A DNA stretch of 64,000 nucleotides from Astragalus membranaceus (GCA_039519185.1 CM076847.1:71459864-71523863), one strand, 5' to 3'; shown: positions 32,590 to 44,074, counted from the stretch's first letter. Translations and numbers: made by a program. Notes: a model not told the origin generated them from the sequence alone.

Positions 32590-35035
32590 ATATTTGTTTT
32601 TTTTTTAATTTCTTTTGGTGGTTTGTTTGTTTGATTGTAGGTCCACAAAGGAAGTGAGGGCCACCCCATGGAAAAATAACAAGAGATACGTGGAATTCTT
32701 TGACATCAGACACGCGACAATGGCTTTGAAACAAATATGAATGGAAAATAAATTCATGGGAAACCAATTGTTATTGAGTTCAGTAAACAAGATGGTCATG
32801 GCAAAAGGTACGTTCATTCAGATCAGTTTCCTATGTCTAGAAAGCCTATAAGCTTCAATGCTCCACCACTACCAGCCATATATCATTCCCATCACCGTCG
32901 TTTTCCTCCCCGGTTTCATTCCTCTCAGCCAAAAAGAGAGGAAGCCCCAACAGGATTGCTAATTCCATCAAGGAAAAACTCCACCGTCACTGTTGTTTTA
33001 TCGCGTGGTGCCAATGTACTTATGGATATGGTTTGTAGCTAGTTCTAGTGGAAAGTAGTATTGTATAAGAATTTACAGCTCTGTGTAACATACAAATTTA
33101 TTGTCAATGGAACAAATCTTCTAGTAATTTTATCTTTGTTATATATATTCAAATAATTTTTTTCATTGAATAATGACAATGAGGTTGATCCAAGTCATTC
33201 ATTCCCTGTACATAGTGAAACCAATATTGGAGACATATCACTTTCTATACAAAAGTTAGTTCATAAAGTGTGATCACGTCTCCTGGTAGGCTTAACTGTC
33301 ATAAAGCTCAAAATAATTATTGATATATTACTTTCATGTATTGAATTAAACTTATAGCATTTCACTTTAAAGAAAATTTGATATAAATTTGGTAAAGTCT
33401 CAAAAACTTTGGGACTAGATCAAGACGTTGCGATATCGAAAAGAGTGTGAGCAATCATATACACTTGTCTCCTTAGAAACCAAATCACAGATTGTTTTGA
33501 ATCTCAAATGTTTCTAATCTCATTCCAAATTGTCAAATTCAGATACCACAATTTTAGGGGACTTGATCCCATCAACTACAACATGTTCCTCTAGTTAAAA
33601 ATTTAACACAATGAAGTTGTAACTCCTTATCCCATCAGAGAGCTTGACTATTACCACATAAATTTTTCAAATTTCATGTATTTGAAGTATCTTAAAACTA
33701 TATTTTTATACGCAAATATTTTATCAAATTGAGTACAAAATGAAGATTAGTTCAAACATCTCAAACAGCCCATGAAGTTGCTGAATTCCACCCATATTAA
33801 TACATCATAATTGCAATCAGCTACCCCACCACAAAGCTTAAATGGAACAGAACACAAAAGAAGAAACCCTCAACTGTCCAATTCTAACTAAAACATCCCT
33901 TGTTGGTAATTAATTTTCTTATAATATTTTCCTTTAGTATTTTTCATAATTACTTATTCTTATCACATCACACTTTATAAATTTAGTATATAAATGTGAA
34001 AAGTTAAATACTTAAAATGTTCAAATAATATTTTCCATAAATGTTTATTCTTATCACACCGCACTTTACAAATTTAGTATATAAATATGAAAAGGAAATA
34101 TGCTAAAGAGACAACTAATTAATTTTAAATTTTGTTACTGGATTAATTTTAGGTCAAGATTCTCTCTTAACTTTTTTATAGCAGTAGTTGAAATTTTAGG
34201 TCCAGATTCTCTCTAAACAAAAATTGTAGTTGAAATTTTAAAATTTTACAATAAAAAAATTTTTATGTGGAACCTAGTGAGTGAAAGTTAACTATAACAC
34301 AACTAAAAATAAATAAAAAATTAGGATATTTTTTTTAGGATGATATTAGCTTGAAACGTTATGTACAAAAAATTTGATAAAAAAATAGTAATTAAAATTT
34401 AAATTATTTTAAAATATACTCTGTATAGTTAACTGTTAAAATGTAATCTTTGTTTTCTATTAAATAATTATAGTTCATTAATATTCTTTTAAAATAGAAT
34501 CAACTTTTTACTAAATTTAAATTTAAATATCCATATAAATCTTTTATATAATTTGTTAATTTCTTTTTTGGTGTAAATTTATTTTTCTATCTAATATTAA
34601 AGAAATTTAATTATCGTATAAGTGTCTATTTTAAACAATTAAAAAGATAACGATGAAGTTTCTTGGTAAAGATAAAAATTTAATACTTGGCTATGTTCTT
34701 ATTTTAGTGGATAAAATAATTGATTGACGTTTTAACACTCTAAAGTTTATTATACATAACACAATTTCAATTATTTTTTGAGAAAAAATAATACTTACTT
34801 TTAATTTAAATTTTAATGTAAAAGAAATGAAAGTTTAACCTCACACCATCCCCTTCTATAGCCAGATACCCCTTTTTTTATCCTTAATATAAATGGTCGG
34901 ACATGTGGGCTGAGGGGGAAACGTGGGGCATTACGGGTTCGACCTGTACTTTCAACATTTAGTAGGTCAGTCTCTTAGGGTAATCAAGTCGCCCATTAAA
35001 ACATCTCTTTAATACTTACTCCCTCTAATAAAATA
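32590..35035 (+). repeat. Tandem duplication unit 2
   Basis: Second unit of the 2.45-kb tandem repeat. Differences from unit 1 include T/G at the Ser/Ala codon (30406 against 32852) and a few single bases in the AT-rich part. The stop and frame break of the TEL-like exon are shared, so they predate the duplication. Confidence 0.9.
32645..33041 (+). pseudogene. TERMINAL EAR1-like exon, broken, copy 2
   Basis: Same content as the first copy: acceptor TTGATTGTAG, KEVRATPWKNNKRYVEFFDI, in-frame TGA after ALKQI, one-base frame change, then the Pro/His/Ser-rich tail ending in TAG. One residue of the tail differs (FNAPPLP for FNSPPLP). Confidence 0.65.
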
Positions 35036-35096
35036 TATTTGTTTTTTTTTTAATTTCTTTTGGTGGTTTGTTTGTTTGATTGTAGGTCCACAAAGA
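35036..35096 (+). repeat. Truncated third tandem unit
   Basis: The first ~60 bp of the 2.45-kb unit, up to GTAGGTCCACAAAG, then an abrupt change to a short tandem repeat. Confidence 0.8.
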
Positions 35097-35270
35097 AAAT
35101 GGTACGGGATTTTTAAATAAATAGGATGGAGTGGTTTTTTAAGAAAATGGTACGGGATTTTTAAATAAATAGGATGGAGTGGTTTGTTTGTTTGTTTGAC
35201 ATTAATGAAAAATTATTTTAAATAAATAGGATGGAGTGGTTTTTTAAGAAAATGGTACGGGATTTTTTAA
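35094..35270. repeat. Three ~48-bp tandem repeats
   Basis: Three imperfect copies of a unit containing AAAATGGTACGGGATTTTTA and AATAGGATGGAGTGG, beginning exactly where the third 2.45-kb unit breaks off. Confidence 0.75.
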
Positions 35271-37500
35271 ATAGTGTGGTACAGTATTTAGTATGGTTCA
35301 AGTTTCCTGTATTTTTTGCACACCCCTAGCTTTTACCAAGCCCAACCCATTTCTCTTTTAAATCCCCAGCTGAATGAAAAAGAGGGAAGGCCACTCATTA
35401 TGTTTCCAGCAACATAAAACAATATTAGAGAGAGTGAGAGTGGGAATCAAAGGGAGAGAGAGAGAAGAGATCGAGAATGAGAGTAAGAGAAGGGAAGTGG
35501 GTGAGCTCCAAGTTGCATGTGATGTAGGGGAGCTCCAAGTTGAGTTTTAAGGGTTGCATGTTAACTTGGAAAGTTGATTAGTGCTTTTTGGTAGCTACAT
35601 TGATGTTTCAAGTGTCAAAGAAGAGGGATTGCGAGTTGGAGTTAGCTTTGGGGGTTATAGGAGCTTATGGTGTTCATAGGAGCCAAGCCTCTTGCTTACA
35701 CTTTTACCATCTAATTGCATGTTTATCAATTCTTCAAATTCATGACTTTGATTGAAAGATGGAATTTCAGAGCTTTGCATAATTGTGCATGAAATGAAGG
35801 GATTAAATGTTAGTTTATAGTGAAAATGTGATAGAGTTATTAATGTTTGTCATGATTTCTTGTCAAACCCGTATTGAACCCTGTCAGAATATTGTACATA
35901 TCTCTTTGCATGTAGCTTATTTTGATGTGATTCTTGCATTTCTGAAAACTAGACTCATTATCCTTCAGTTTAGGCACAAAGTTTACCCAATTTGACTGAG
36001 TATTGAATGTTTAAATCGTGTTACAAACTTGATGATTGTTGCTGTGCTGTTTTTGGTATCTCTTGTTACTATTTTGTGAAACTGTACTTTTTGGCTGAAC
36101 AAACAAATAAATAAAAATTAGGTTAAAATACTAGACAGAATTTATTTCAAGATAGGCTTTGGAATGGTGAGATTTCATTAAGTATTGAATGAGAAAATTG
36201 ACTTGTAAGTTAACCAACTCTACTCCATGTGAATTCTGCATAAACTCTTTCTAGGTATATGTTCATTGTTTTGCACTCGATGTTTTCTTTAGAACTTTGT
36301 TTTGACTGGTTTTTGTTCCATTAGAAAGTAGACTTATTTTTCTTCAGTTTGAGCACAGGTTTCATGTTATTTGACTTAGTTTTCACCTTTTAAAATGTCT
36401 TACAATTTAGATATGGGATGCTGTTCTGTTTTGTTAACTAGGTTCGTTGTTTTGTAAAACTGTACCGTGCGGTCCATTATTATGTAAATTAAATTTTATA
36501 TTCAGAAACTAGACTTATAAAGCTTTCCAAAGAATGGTTGTTTGTATATATCCAATGTCGTTCGACATTTTAATTAATTCGGCGAAGTGGATGTAAGACT
36601 GCAGAAAATTCTGCACATGTGCTGTATGTGGAAATACTTGATATGTTTAAAAAGGAATTATTGAGTTTTTATTGGTTGTTGGAAATGTATTTCTAAGATG
36701 AAATGAATAGGCCACTAAGTTAATTGCTGTGTTTATGATTGAGGTTTAGAGTAATAAAATTTACTCCTAAGTATATATTGAATTATGTGAATGATTGATT
36801 GATATGAATGTTGATTGATATGTAAAGAGGAGCATTGAGAGGTAAAGTCCCAATATAGAAAAGAGGAGCATTGAGAGGTAAAGTCTCAATAGAGGAAAGA
36901 GGAGCTTTGGGAGGTAAAGTCCCAATTAGATGAATGAACATTGCGAGGTAAAGTCTCAATATAGGAAAGATGAGCATTGAGAAGTAAAGTCTCATTAGAG
37001 GAAAGAGGAGCATTGGGAGGTAAAGTCCCAATATGAATAAACATTGAGACGTAATGTCTCAATAGAGAAGTTATTGGGAGGTAAAGTCCCAATTAAATAC
37101 ATGATAGAAAAGTAAAGATACGATAGGAATAGAAAGAGGGATTGTGTTATACCAAAGAGGGACTCATTGAGATTTTCTTAAATCTCACTGTTTATATTTT
37201 GTGGTTTTTTCAGATGAATCTAGCTAGTGAGCAAACCAAATTAAGATGCAGTTCGAGGAAAGAAGATTTGATGGTATCATGAAGTAGATTTATGAGAATA
37301 TGTATTATGACAATTTAGATTCATATGTATTAGACCTTAATGATTAAATTGTAATGCTATATTGTAGATCAACATGTGGATGAATGAAGTGAGTGTTATG
37401 ATGTTATGGGGTGTGATAGATCAATTGCAACTTTAATCTAGTCAAGCAGGCACCGTATATAATGCCGTTATAACAAGACATGCTTGAATCTTTCTTATCT
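35271..37500 (+). repeat. Degenerate LTR-like region
   Basis: No coding content. Features shared with the LTRs of this window suggest an old, diverged LTR: a purine-rich stretch (35425-35500), a tandem array in the second half (36826-37095), and near the end CATTGAGATT...AATCTCACTGTTTATATTTTGT followed by TTTTTTCAG (37165-37213), comparable to the CTCACTGAGATTGTATCTCACTG and TTTTACAG block at 2940-2985. Ends are not defined. Confidence 0.4.
36826..37095. repeat. Tandem array with AGGTAAAGTCYCAAT core
   Basis: About eight units of 28-33 bp built on GAGGAGCATTGAGAGG and TAAAGTCTCAAT (or GGGAGG...TCCCAA). CATTGAGAGG and CTCAAT within each unit can pair, so these too are short hairpins. Confidence 0.75.
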
Positions 37501-37769
37501 TTTAGAAATTTAGATAATTTAATAATTATAATAATGAAAGTCACGAGTCCTACTTTAAATTTTTTACTATAAATTATTTTAAATATATTTATTTTGTTTA
37601 AACTAATGCTTATTTTTTATTTATTTCAGTGACGCATTTACCATCGATCTGACGAGACTCGTGCACTATCTTCACTGACGGAGGCAACATAATATTCACA
37701 AGGTTAGTAGTCAACATCAATAATTTTGATATTATTTCAAATAGAGGTCGCTAAAAACTTTCCATAATA

Positions 37770-37860
37770 CCCGAGATCACTTGGATGAGATGGTAGAAGT
37801 CTCTTCCAGCTCAACCAAGGTCTTGGGTTCCAATCCAGCCTTGGGCATAAAGTAGTGTTT
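37770..37860 (+). mobile_element. SINE 5' fragment
   Basis: Box A-like GGATGAGATGGTAG (37783-37796) and box B-like GGGTTCCAATCC (37825-37836), with the sequence between matching the SINE at 27859-28051. It is cut off by the CACTA-like end at 37861. Confidence 0.6.
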
Positions 37861-38165
37861 ACTAGTGCAAAAAACAGATTTAAAGTCAGGCGAAAAGGGG
37901 ATTTAAAGTCAGACGCCAGCTTGACTTCTATTAAGTCGACTTCGTATGTCAGGAGTTTTAAAGTCAAGCGATAGCTTGACTTCGTAAGTCTGTTTTAAAG
38001 TCAAGCATTTATTTTGCCTGACTTCGTAAGTCTGTTTAAAAGTCAAGCATTTATTTCACCTGACTTCGTAAGTCTGTTTTAAAGTCAAGAATTTATTTCG
38101 CCTGACTTCGTAAGCCTGTTTTAAAGTCAGGCTTTAGTTCCGCACGACTTTAAAAGTCCTCTTTT
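37861..38165 (+). mobile_element. CACTA-like terminus with subterminal repeats
   Basis: Begins ACTAGTGCAAAAAACAG, close to the CACTA-type inverted terminus, followed by many copies of TTTAAAGTCA(A/G)GC and GCTTGACTTCGTAAGTC in both orientations, with a ~48-bp period in 37975-38150. Dense subterminal repeats are typical of CACTA elements. Neither transposase nor the other end is seen. Confidence 0.55.
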
Positions 38166-38346
38166 TTAAAAAAATTTATTTGGTAGCCTTAATGTATCCC
38201 CATGCTGCACGTGAACATTGTTGCCTAAAGTATTTGTTTCCTCAATCACCATCTAATGAACTTCATTTACCCAACACTTTGTTATATATATCATAGTTAA
38301 GTCACACATCTAATGAACATGAAAATCATAAAATAAGTCATGTAAT

Positions 38347-38391
38347 CATTCATTCATTCATTCATTCATTCATTCATTCATTCATTCATTC
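38347..38391. repeat. (ATTC)n microsatellite
   Basis: Eleven ATTC units. Confidence 0.95.
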
Positions 38392-38524
38392 AAACTCACG
38401 TTTTTCAATATAACCAGTCCATTATAACAATAAAATGGATACAACAGAAAAAAATATCTGCAGGAACATAAATACAAATAAATTAATAGCTGCAAGAACA
38501 GAAATATCAGAGAGGAGTTGCTGC

Positions 38525-38632
38525 TATAGTTCAACCACTCCATCATGTTTGCCACCCCAGTCCTGCTGTTTCACTGCACCCTGACATCCTTGAAACTGCA
38601 TGGACAACCATGTTAAGAATACCAAACCCTGC
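38525..38632 (-). other. Exon-like segment, unidentified
   Basis: On the minus strand, after a TTTGCAG acceptor, an open stretch reads GLVFLTWLSMQFQGCQGAVK and stops at a TAG near 38529. I do not recognise it. It lies on the same strand as the proteasome-like exons but does not match the next part of that protein. Confidence 0.25.
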
Positions 38633-39104
38633 ACTGCAAACCAGAAAGAAAACAAATACCATGTAAAGCAGGACTGGACAGTCTTTTGACAACTGTTTAA
38701 TGGAAGAAAGCAGCAATGACAAGGAAGATTATAGAACAATAAAACAAACTGGACACTCAAAAAGGATTACTAGTACATCACAAATTCACAACTAGTTTTA
38801 CAAGTACCTCCCAGCTCCAACCACAACTATCTTTTGTTTCACAGCATGCAGCATAAGAAATAAATAAAAAGTCTGTTAAGTTAGTGGGGTTGAGATTGTT
38901 AAAAGAAATAAAGCATGTTTCCTATAAATAAAAGGATCAGTTGATGTTTCCTATAAATAAAAGGATCAGTTGATAATGACTGATTTCTTGTTTGATTACA
39001 GAAAGACACATGAATATGTTTTATAGTACTAAGTGTTGATTTGTGTGAGAGAAATAAGTAAGAGATAGAGAAGAAAGATCAATTAATAAAATCCACATAT
39101 TTGC

Positions 39105-39655
39105 CTACAACATTGTCATTAATGTTGAAGCATACTTCTTCTCAAGAAATGTCTTCGCATTCGAAATATTTTTCCCCATAGCAGAGGCTTTCCAAGAAAA
39201 ATATGAACCTGGTGAATCCACCTACAGCAAGAACAAATTGCACCAGACAACAACCTTCAATTTTTCCTCTACTTCTCTAAAACCCAATGGTAATTTTAAA
39301 CATTTCAAGTGCAAGAACAAAGAAATCCCAGTACAAACTAATCAAACAAAATAGAAAGAACACTCTTACATTCACTAATGAGTAATGAGTGAATACTGTC
39401 TAGACATCACATGTACAGCAAATGATATGTCACAGCTAGTGAAAAGTTTATGTCACAACTTTGGATCAAAAAGCAAGATAACCCAATGTGATTACTCATC
39501 AAAATTGATAGTGATATGTTCATCTACCAGGGTTTGAAAACAATGGTAGAGTTACATCAGAAAGAGAATATTGACAATGACATACCTGATACAATTGTGG
39601 TCCATTATCATCAAAGCCAGCAACCAGCAGGGACACTCCAATAGGCCTAACACCA
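39105..39655 (-). pseudogene. Proteasome subunit alpha-2-like gene fragment (two exons, intron kept)
   Basis: Exon 39586-39655 (70 nt) has a CTTGGCAG acceptor and a GTATGT donor and reads GVRPIGVSLLVAGFDDNGPQ + LYQ. After a 364-bp intron, the exon starting at 39221 reads [20 protein letters not shown] and on to KTFLEKKY, then diverges and stops at 39105. In frame and phase these are two adjacent exons of the 20S proteasome alpha-type-2 subunit. The SPG order and the lost C-terminus (about 60 residues) argue for a pseudogene. The upstream exons are not found within the next kilobase. The kept intron shows a DNA-level copy. Confidence 0.7.
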
Positions 39656-40040
39656 CTGCCAAGACAAAAAAAACTGAATTCAAAAGATAATAAAGGGGGA
39701 AAATTGGAAGAAAATGGGGTCTATGTATATACAAAAATAGTTAGAGGATCCATTTCAGTTCACAGCATTTTAGGCTTGTGGATTCTTATGGAATTCCAAA
39801 ACAATGGTAGAAGTCCCTTATATTTAAGGGATCAATTTACAAAAAAATTTACTTGCATTATACACACAGTATTTCCCTCTCCATCTTCCTTTTTATCTGG
39901 GAAGGGAGGAGGGACATAAAATACACTTATACACAAGAACTGTTACACACAAGAACCAGATTTGTGTTAACTTTAAGGATTCGTGCAATGCACGTACATT
40001 CAACAAGTTATGCGTTTGATAGGGATTTGTAACTACTTAC

Positions 40041-40129
40041 AGCTTCCATAAGTTGCTTCACTTCAGCCTCAGAGCGTGCAGTTTGGTGTTTCAATTGTAG
40101 CTCCATTGCTGTAGTTTCAGTTTTGATTT
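40041..40129 (-). other. Probable exon of a coiled-coil protein
   Basis: Bounded by TTTTTGCAG and GTAAGTAG on the minus strand; 89 nt, open in one frame, reading IKTETTAMELQLKHQTARSE and on to AEVKQLMEA, heptad-like. It is separated from the promoter and 5' UTR at 42056-42530 by the copia remnant and may be a later exon of that gene. Protein family not recognised. Confidence 0.35.
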
Positions 40130-40284
40130 CTGCAAAAATCAAAGCAAACAGTTGAATTATACCTTGTTACAGCACAGTAGAAAATCAATAAAAAAAGTCT
40201 ATGATATTTAAGAACAGATCATAATTTCGTGGCATGGAGAGTAGAAAGAAATGTAGACCTTGGATATGAAGAACCCTTGATTGG

Positions 40285-41556
40285 ATTTTGGCTAGGCATG
40301 AGACTATAAGGTTAGTTACTACCCTGGCTTGCAACGGGAATTGGGAACTGTTTCACATGGATGTGAAATCAGCTTTCCTAAATGGACCCTTAGAGGAAAC
40401 TGTGTACATAGCATAGCCTCCAGGGTTCATTGAAAAAGGCAAGGAGACCTATGTGTTTCATCTACATAAAGTTCTCTATGGACTGAAACAGGCTCCCAGG
40501 GCCTGGAATAAAAGGATAGACTCATTTTTTATTGAAAATGATGCACTACTGAGTATGGTGTGTATATCAAAGGTGATATACAAACATATCTTCTAATTGT
40601 GTGTCTCTATGTGGATGATTTGCTATTAACTGGCAGTTGTGCAAAACAGATTGAGAATTTCAAACTAAGTATGAAAAATGAGTTTGAAATGACAGATTTG
40701 GGAAGGCTAACCTATTTTTTGGGGTTGGAATTTCTAAGAGTTCAAGAAGGAATCATACTTCATCAGTTGAAGTATGCTAAAGAGATTCTGACCAGGTTTG
40801 ACTTACTAAACTGTAACTCAGCAGCTAATCCTGCTGAGGGAAATTTAAGTAAGAAAGAAGACAATGAAGGGGTTGATGTTGACCCTACTCACTACAGACA
40901 AATAATTGGCTCCTTAAGATACCTATGTCACAGAAGGCCTGACATACTGTTTGCTACAGGGATGGCAAGCAGATTCATGAATTGTCCTAAGCAGATTCAC
41001 TGGAATGCTGCTAAAAGGATACTTAGGTATATTAAAGGAACTTTAAATTTTGGTGTCTTTTTTCCTAACAACTTCTGTGCAGGTAAAAATATCCTACAAG
41101 GCTACTGTGATTCAGACTGGTGTGGGGACAAAGTTGATAGGAGGAGAACTTCTAGCTACATTTTTCGATTTCAGGGAGCATCTATATCCTGGAGCTCCAA
41201 GAAACAGGCATAGTGGCCTTATCATCATGTGAGGCAGAATATGTTTCTGCCTGTAATGCTGCAACACAGGCAGCATGGCTTGAGACACTAATGAAAGAGC
41301 TAAGGATAGACTTGACTGAAGTTCCTAAACTCTATATGGACAACAAGTCAGCTATCTAGCTAAAAATCCTATATCTCATGGGAGGAAAAAACATATTGAA
41401 ACTAGATTTCACTATCTAAGAGACCAGGTGTCTAAGGGAAATCTAGTAGTGGACTACTGCTCTACAAAGGACCAAGTGGCAGACATCTTCACTAGAGCTT
41501 TGAAGGGGGATGTCTTTACTAACCTACGAAGGCAACTAGGTGTTACTGCTTTCTAG
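40285..41556 (+). pseudogene. Ty1/copia RT-RNase H remnant
   Basis: Starts inside the copia RT (RHETIRLVTTLACNG, then HMDVKSAFLNG), has a stop after VYIA (40416-40418) and a frame change near 40555. It continues open at 40560-41213 with LYVDDLLLTGS and, after another frame change near 41212, the RNase H end: SSCEAEYVSA, a stop in the DNKSAI region, and the ADIFTRAL motif to the terminal stop at 41556. Gag, protease and integrase are absent, so it is 5'-truncated. It is dead and moderately old. Confidence 0.85.
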
Positions 41557-41624
41557 CTAGATAGCTGACTTTACTTACCCTTATTACAAAAAATAACAGC
41601 AAAGTTTAGTTCAAACTAAACTAG

Positions 41625-41936
41625 TCATTAGGGGGCAGTATCTGTTTTACAGTCCTTAACAGCTAAGTGAAACTGTTAAGTTAGTTAAAGTTTGTTAGGA
41701 TTAACAAACTTCCCTAACAAACTGAAACTATCTTAACAGATTCAGCATATAGTCGTTACATCTTCATGTATATAAAGTAGCTATGTACAGCAGTATCATA
41801 TAACAGTTTTACAAGAAATAAAAGTTTTTACAAGCATTCTTTAACATACCCTAAGTCTTCTGTTCCTTCTTCCTTCTGTGTATAGCCATCTTCATCTTGT
41901 TCTTCTAAGAGTTTTGTGTGGGTCTGTTTGCTTCAA
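41625..41936 (+). repeat. Copia 3' LTR with preceding purine tract
   Basis: TTAGGGGGCAG (41628-41638) is a polypurine tract. The LTR starts near TGTTTTACAG (41643), carries a TATA box TATATAAAG (41769-41777) and AATAAA (41818-41823), and ends near TGCTTCA (41935). No 5' LTR partner is present. Confidence 0.65.
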
Positions 41937-42055
41937 CGGGTGGTTGAAATCAGTCTCACAAAACAAGAGAAAAACAACAAAGTGTTAGAAAACTGTTTTC
42001 AGTGACTGAAAACACAACAAAAGTTAGAAAACAGAGAGAGGGTGAGAATGGCTAC

Positions 42056-42495
42056 CTGTTGGTCTCAAGGAGAGTTCCACGATCCATAAACTGTTGGTGA
42101 TCTTCAAAGGCAGTGAATATCCAGAAACATACAAGGCAAAAAACAACCAGAGGAAGTTAGGGTTTGAAAGGAAATCAACAAATAAAGAGCAGATAGAAGA
42201 TCTAACAGCGTGGTTACCTTCGTGGTGGTGTCCAATTCAAAACCCAAGCATCAGTTCCTAAGAGGATCAAGATTCAAAAAGTTAGGGTTTTCAGAATCTT
42301 AGAAAAATCAAAACAGAAACATAAATTTGTAGCTAATCGAAGTTACCTGAGTGTATAATCCACAAGATTAAGCTCTAGCTAGCCTTGATTCGTGTATCTG
42401 GGTGAGATACAGCGAAACCCTAGCAAAAGTTGAACAGAGAGGGAGAAGAGAGAACGCAGCGAAGAAGAAGGAGGAGAGAGAGAAAGAAAAGAATA
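42056..42495 (-). other. Probable 5' UTR exons and start of a host gene, minus strand
   Basis: Reading leftward: exon 1 (~42495-42347) is CT-rich with GCTAGGGTTTCGC, donor GTAACT; exon 2 (42257-42218) has a CTCTTAG acceptor and a GTAACC donor; a third exon-like piece ends at 42056 with donor GTAGCC and contains ATGGATCGTGGAACTCTCC (MDRGTLLETN). This resembles a plant gene whose 5' UTR has introns. The copia remnant begins ~120 bp further on, in the following intron, so the gene is probably disrupted. The protein is not recognised. Confidence 0.4.
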
Positions 42496-42519
42496 AATGA
42501 TTCAGAACCGGTTTATTTT

Positions 42520-42530
42520 CCTTTTATAGA
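42520..42530 (-). promoter_or_regulatory. TATA box, minus strand
   Basis: TCTATAAAAGG on the minus strand, ~30 bp upstream of the CT-rich leader beginning near 42495. Confidence 0.5.
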
Positions 42531-42599
42531 TCTGGATCGGGTTGGATCCGTTTCTCAAGGGAAATCCGTGTGTTACTACAGTAACGCCCCACTGGGTTC

Positions 42600-44021
42600 C
42601 GTGTTAACCCGTTTCTAGTCTGCTGGGCTTAGTCAGTTGGATTGGGCTTCACTTCTGGGCTGAAAAGCTTGTTTCTTGCACACCTAGAATTGCTTCTTGC
42701 ATCCCTGAAACAAACAATTTCTCCCCAATCTAATTTCATGGACCATTTTAATTTCTCCCAAAACTAATTAATAACATAAATATTTCAAATAAACACTGCT
42801 ATAATCAACTCTTAAAAGTCAAATGTATTTCATTATACTCACCAAAAACTAAAACTTGCAAAATGAAGATCAATAGGTTTTTAAGTGTCCAGGACAAAAT
42901 AAAAAGAATACAACAGTTGAATTTAATAACTAGACATTCTTTGAAGTTCTATTACTTTCCTAAAATGCTTCTATTACATGATGTGATACATAGATGGGCT
43001 TGTCAACATTCTCCAAGTTCTTTATTTGCAATGGTGATTCTTGCATTTGAAATCACTCCCAAACTATCATTCTGTAATTGGTAAAATACTCCTCCATCTC
43101 CTGCACATAAAAATATTTTCATAGACATTTACTAAATCTCATGTTGCGGGAAAAATAACAGAATGCCACTCACCATAAAATTTCTTGTGAACCTAAAAAT
43201 TAATATTTGACACATACACTACACACTTACACAACCTTTCCCTTTTCCTGATGAATTCATTACCATATACGGAAGAAAGAAATCAACCACAGAAAAGAAA
43301 ACATCAGCTCTGAGACATTCAGCTCTCCAACAAAAAAAAGTATTGAATGAGTTAGTGGTGACACCTATGCATGCCATAGAAGCATGCACCAAAATTGGAC
43401 TCATTCTTGAGGCATTAAGGCATTTAAACAAATGTCACCATACACTCCATCCTTACAAGGAGTACATAGTACCTTAATTTCTTAGCTAGATTTGGAAGAG
43501 AGACAAAATGGATAATAGAGGGTGCTTAATGACTGACATAACAAAACAACACCCTCTTCCAAAGGAAACAGATTCACAGCATAAATTGATGAAAGACAAT
43601 AGATAAACTTATAGATAAACTTAAATGATGTAGTTTTTGTATCCGGTAGGTGGGGATTGAAAAATTCTGATTAATGGGCCTCTTTTCTAGAATGTTTGCA
43701 TATTAGAGAGCTTCAATTGCATATGGTTGGAGTATTCTTCGTACCCCCTTTATTTATTTGTTTGCCTATAAAAAATATTTATTGAGATACACAAAGGGTA
43801 AGTTCATAATGAATAAATTCATGTATGAATTTTGTATATTTATAACAAAAATATTGTTAACTCGAATTTAACAATAATAAGCAATCTTTTCTCACAAATT
43901 CATATCAACAAGAAATTAATGTAATACTTTATGTAATTATCTATCTTTCGGCTAGTATTATTGCGTGTCATTGGAGGTAGTATCTAACTAAATGTACCTT
44001 GATAAAGCAAAAAAGTTGTGA
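42600..44021. other. AT-rich intergenic region
   Basis: No supported gene or repeat family. Short frames here (for example the minus-strand frame 43219-43431) have no recognisable content. Confidence 0.5.

Positions 44022-44074
<53 letters not shown>

Noticed and set aside
32566..32592. TACTCCCTCTAATAAAATAT as a Stowaway-type MITE end
   Set aside because: Only one short end-like word, no inverted partner nearby; it may simply mark the end of the 2.45-kb unit.
35807..35995. Plus-strand 62-codon frame
   Set aside because: No recognisable content; it lies in a degenerate LTR-like region.
40041..40129. Assigning the coiled-coil exon to the proteasome alpha-2 gene
   Set aside because: The translated exon does not resemble the part of that subunit which precedes GVRP, although the strand is the same.
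43219..43431. Minus-strand 70-codon frame
   Set aside because: No motif, no promoter or splice context, AT-rich surroundings.
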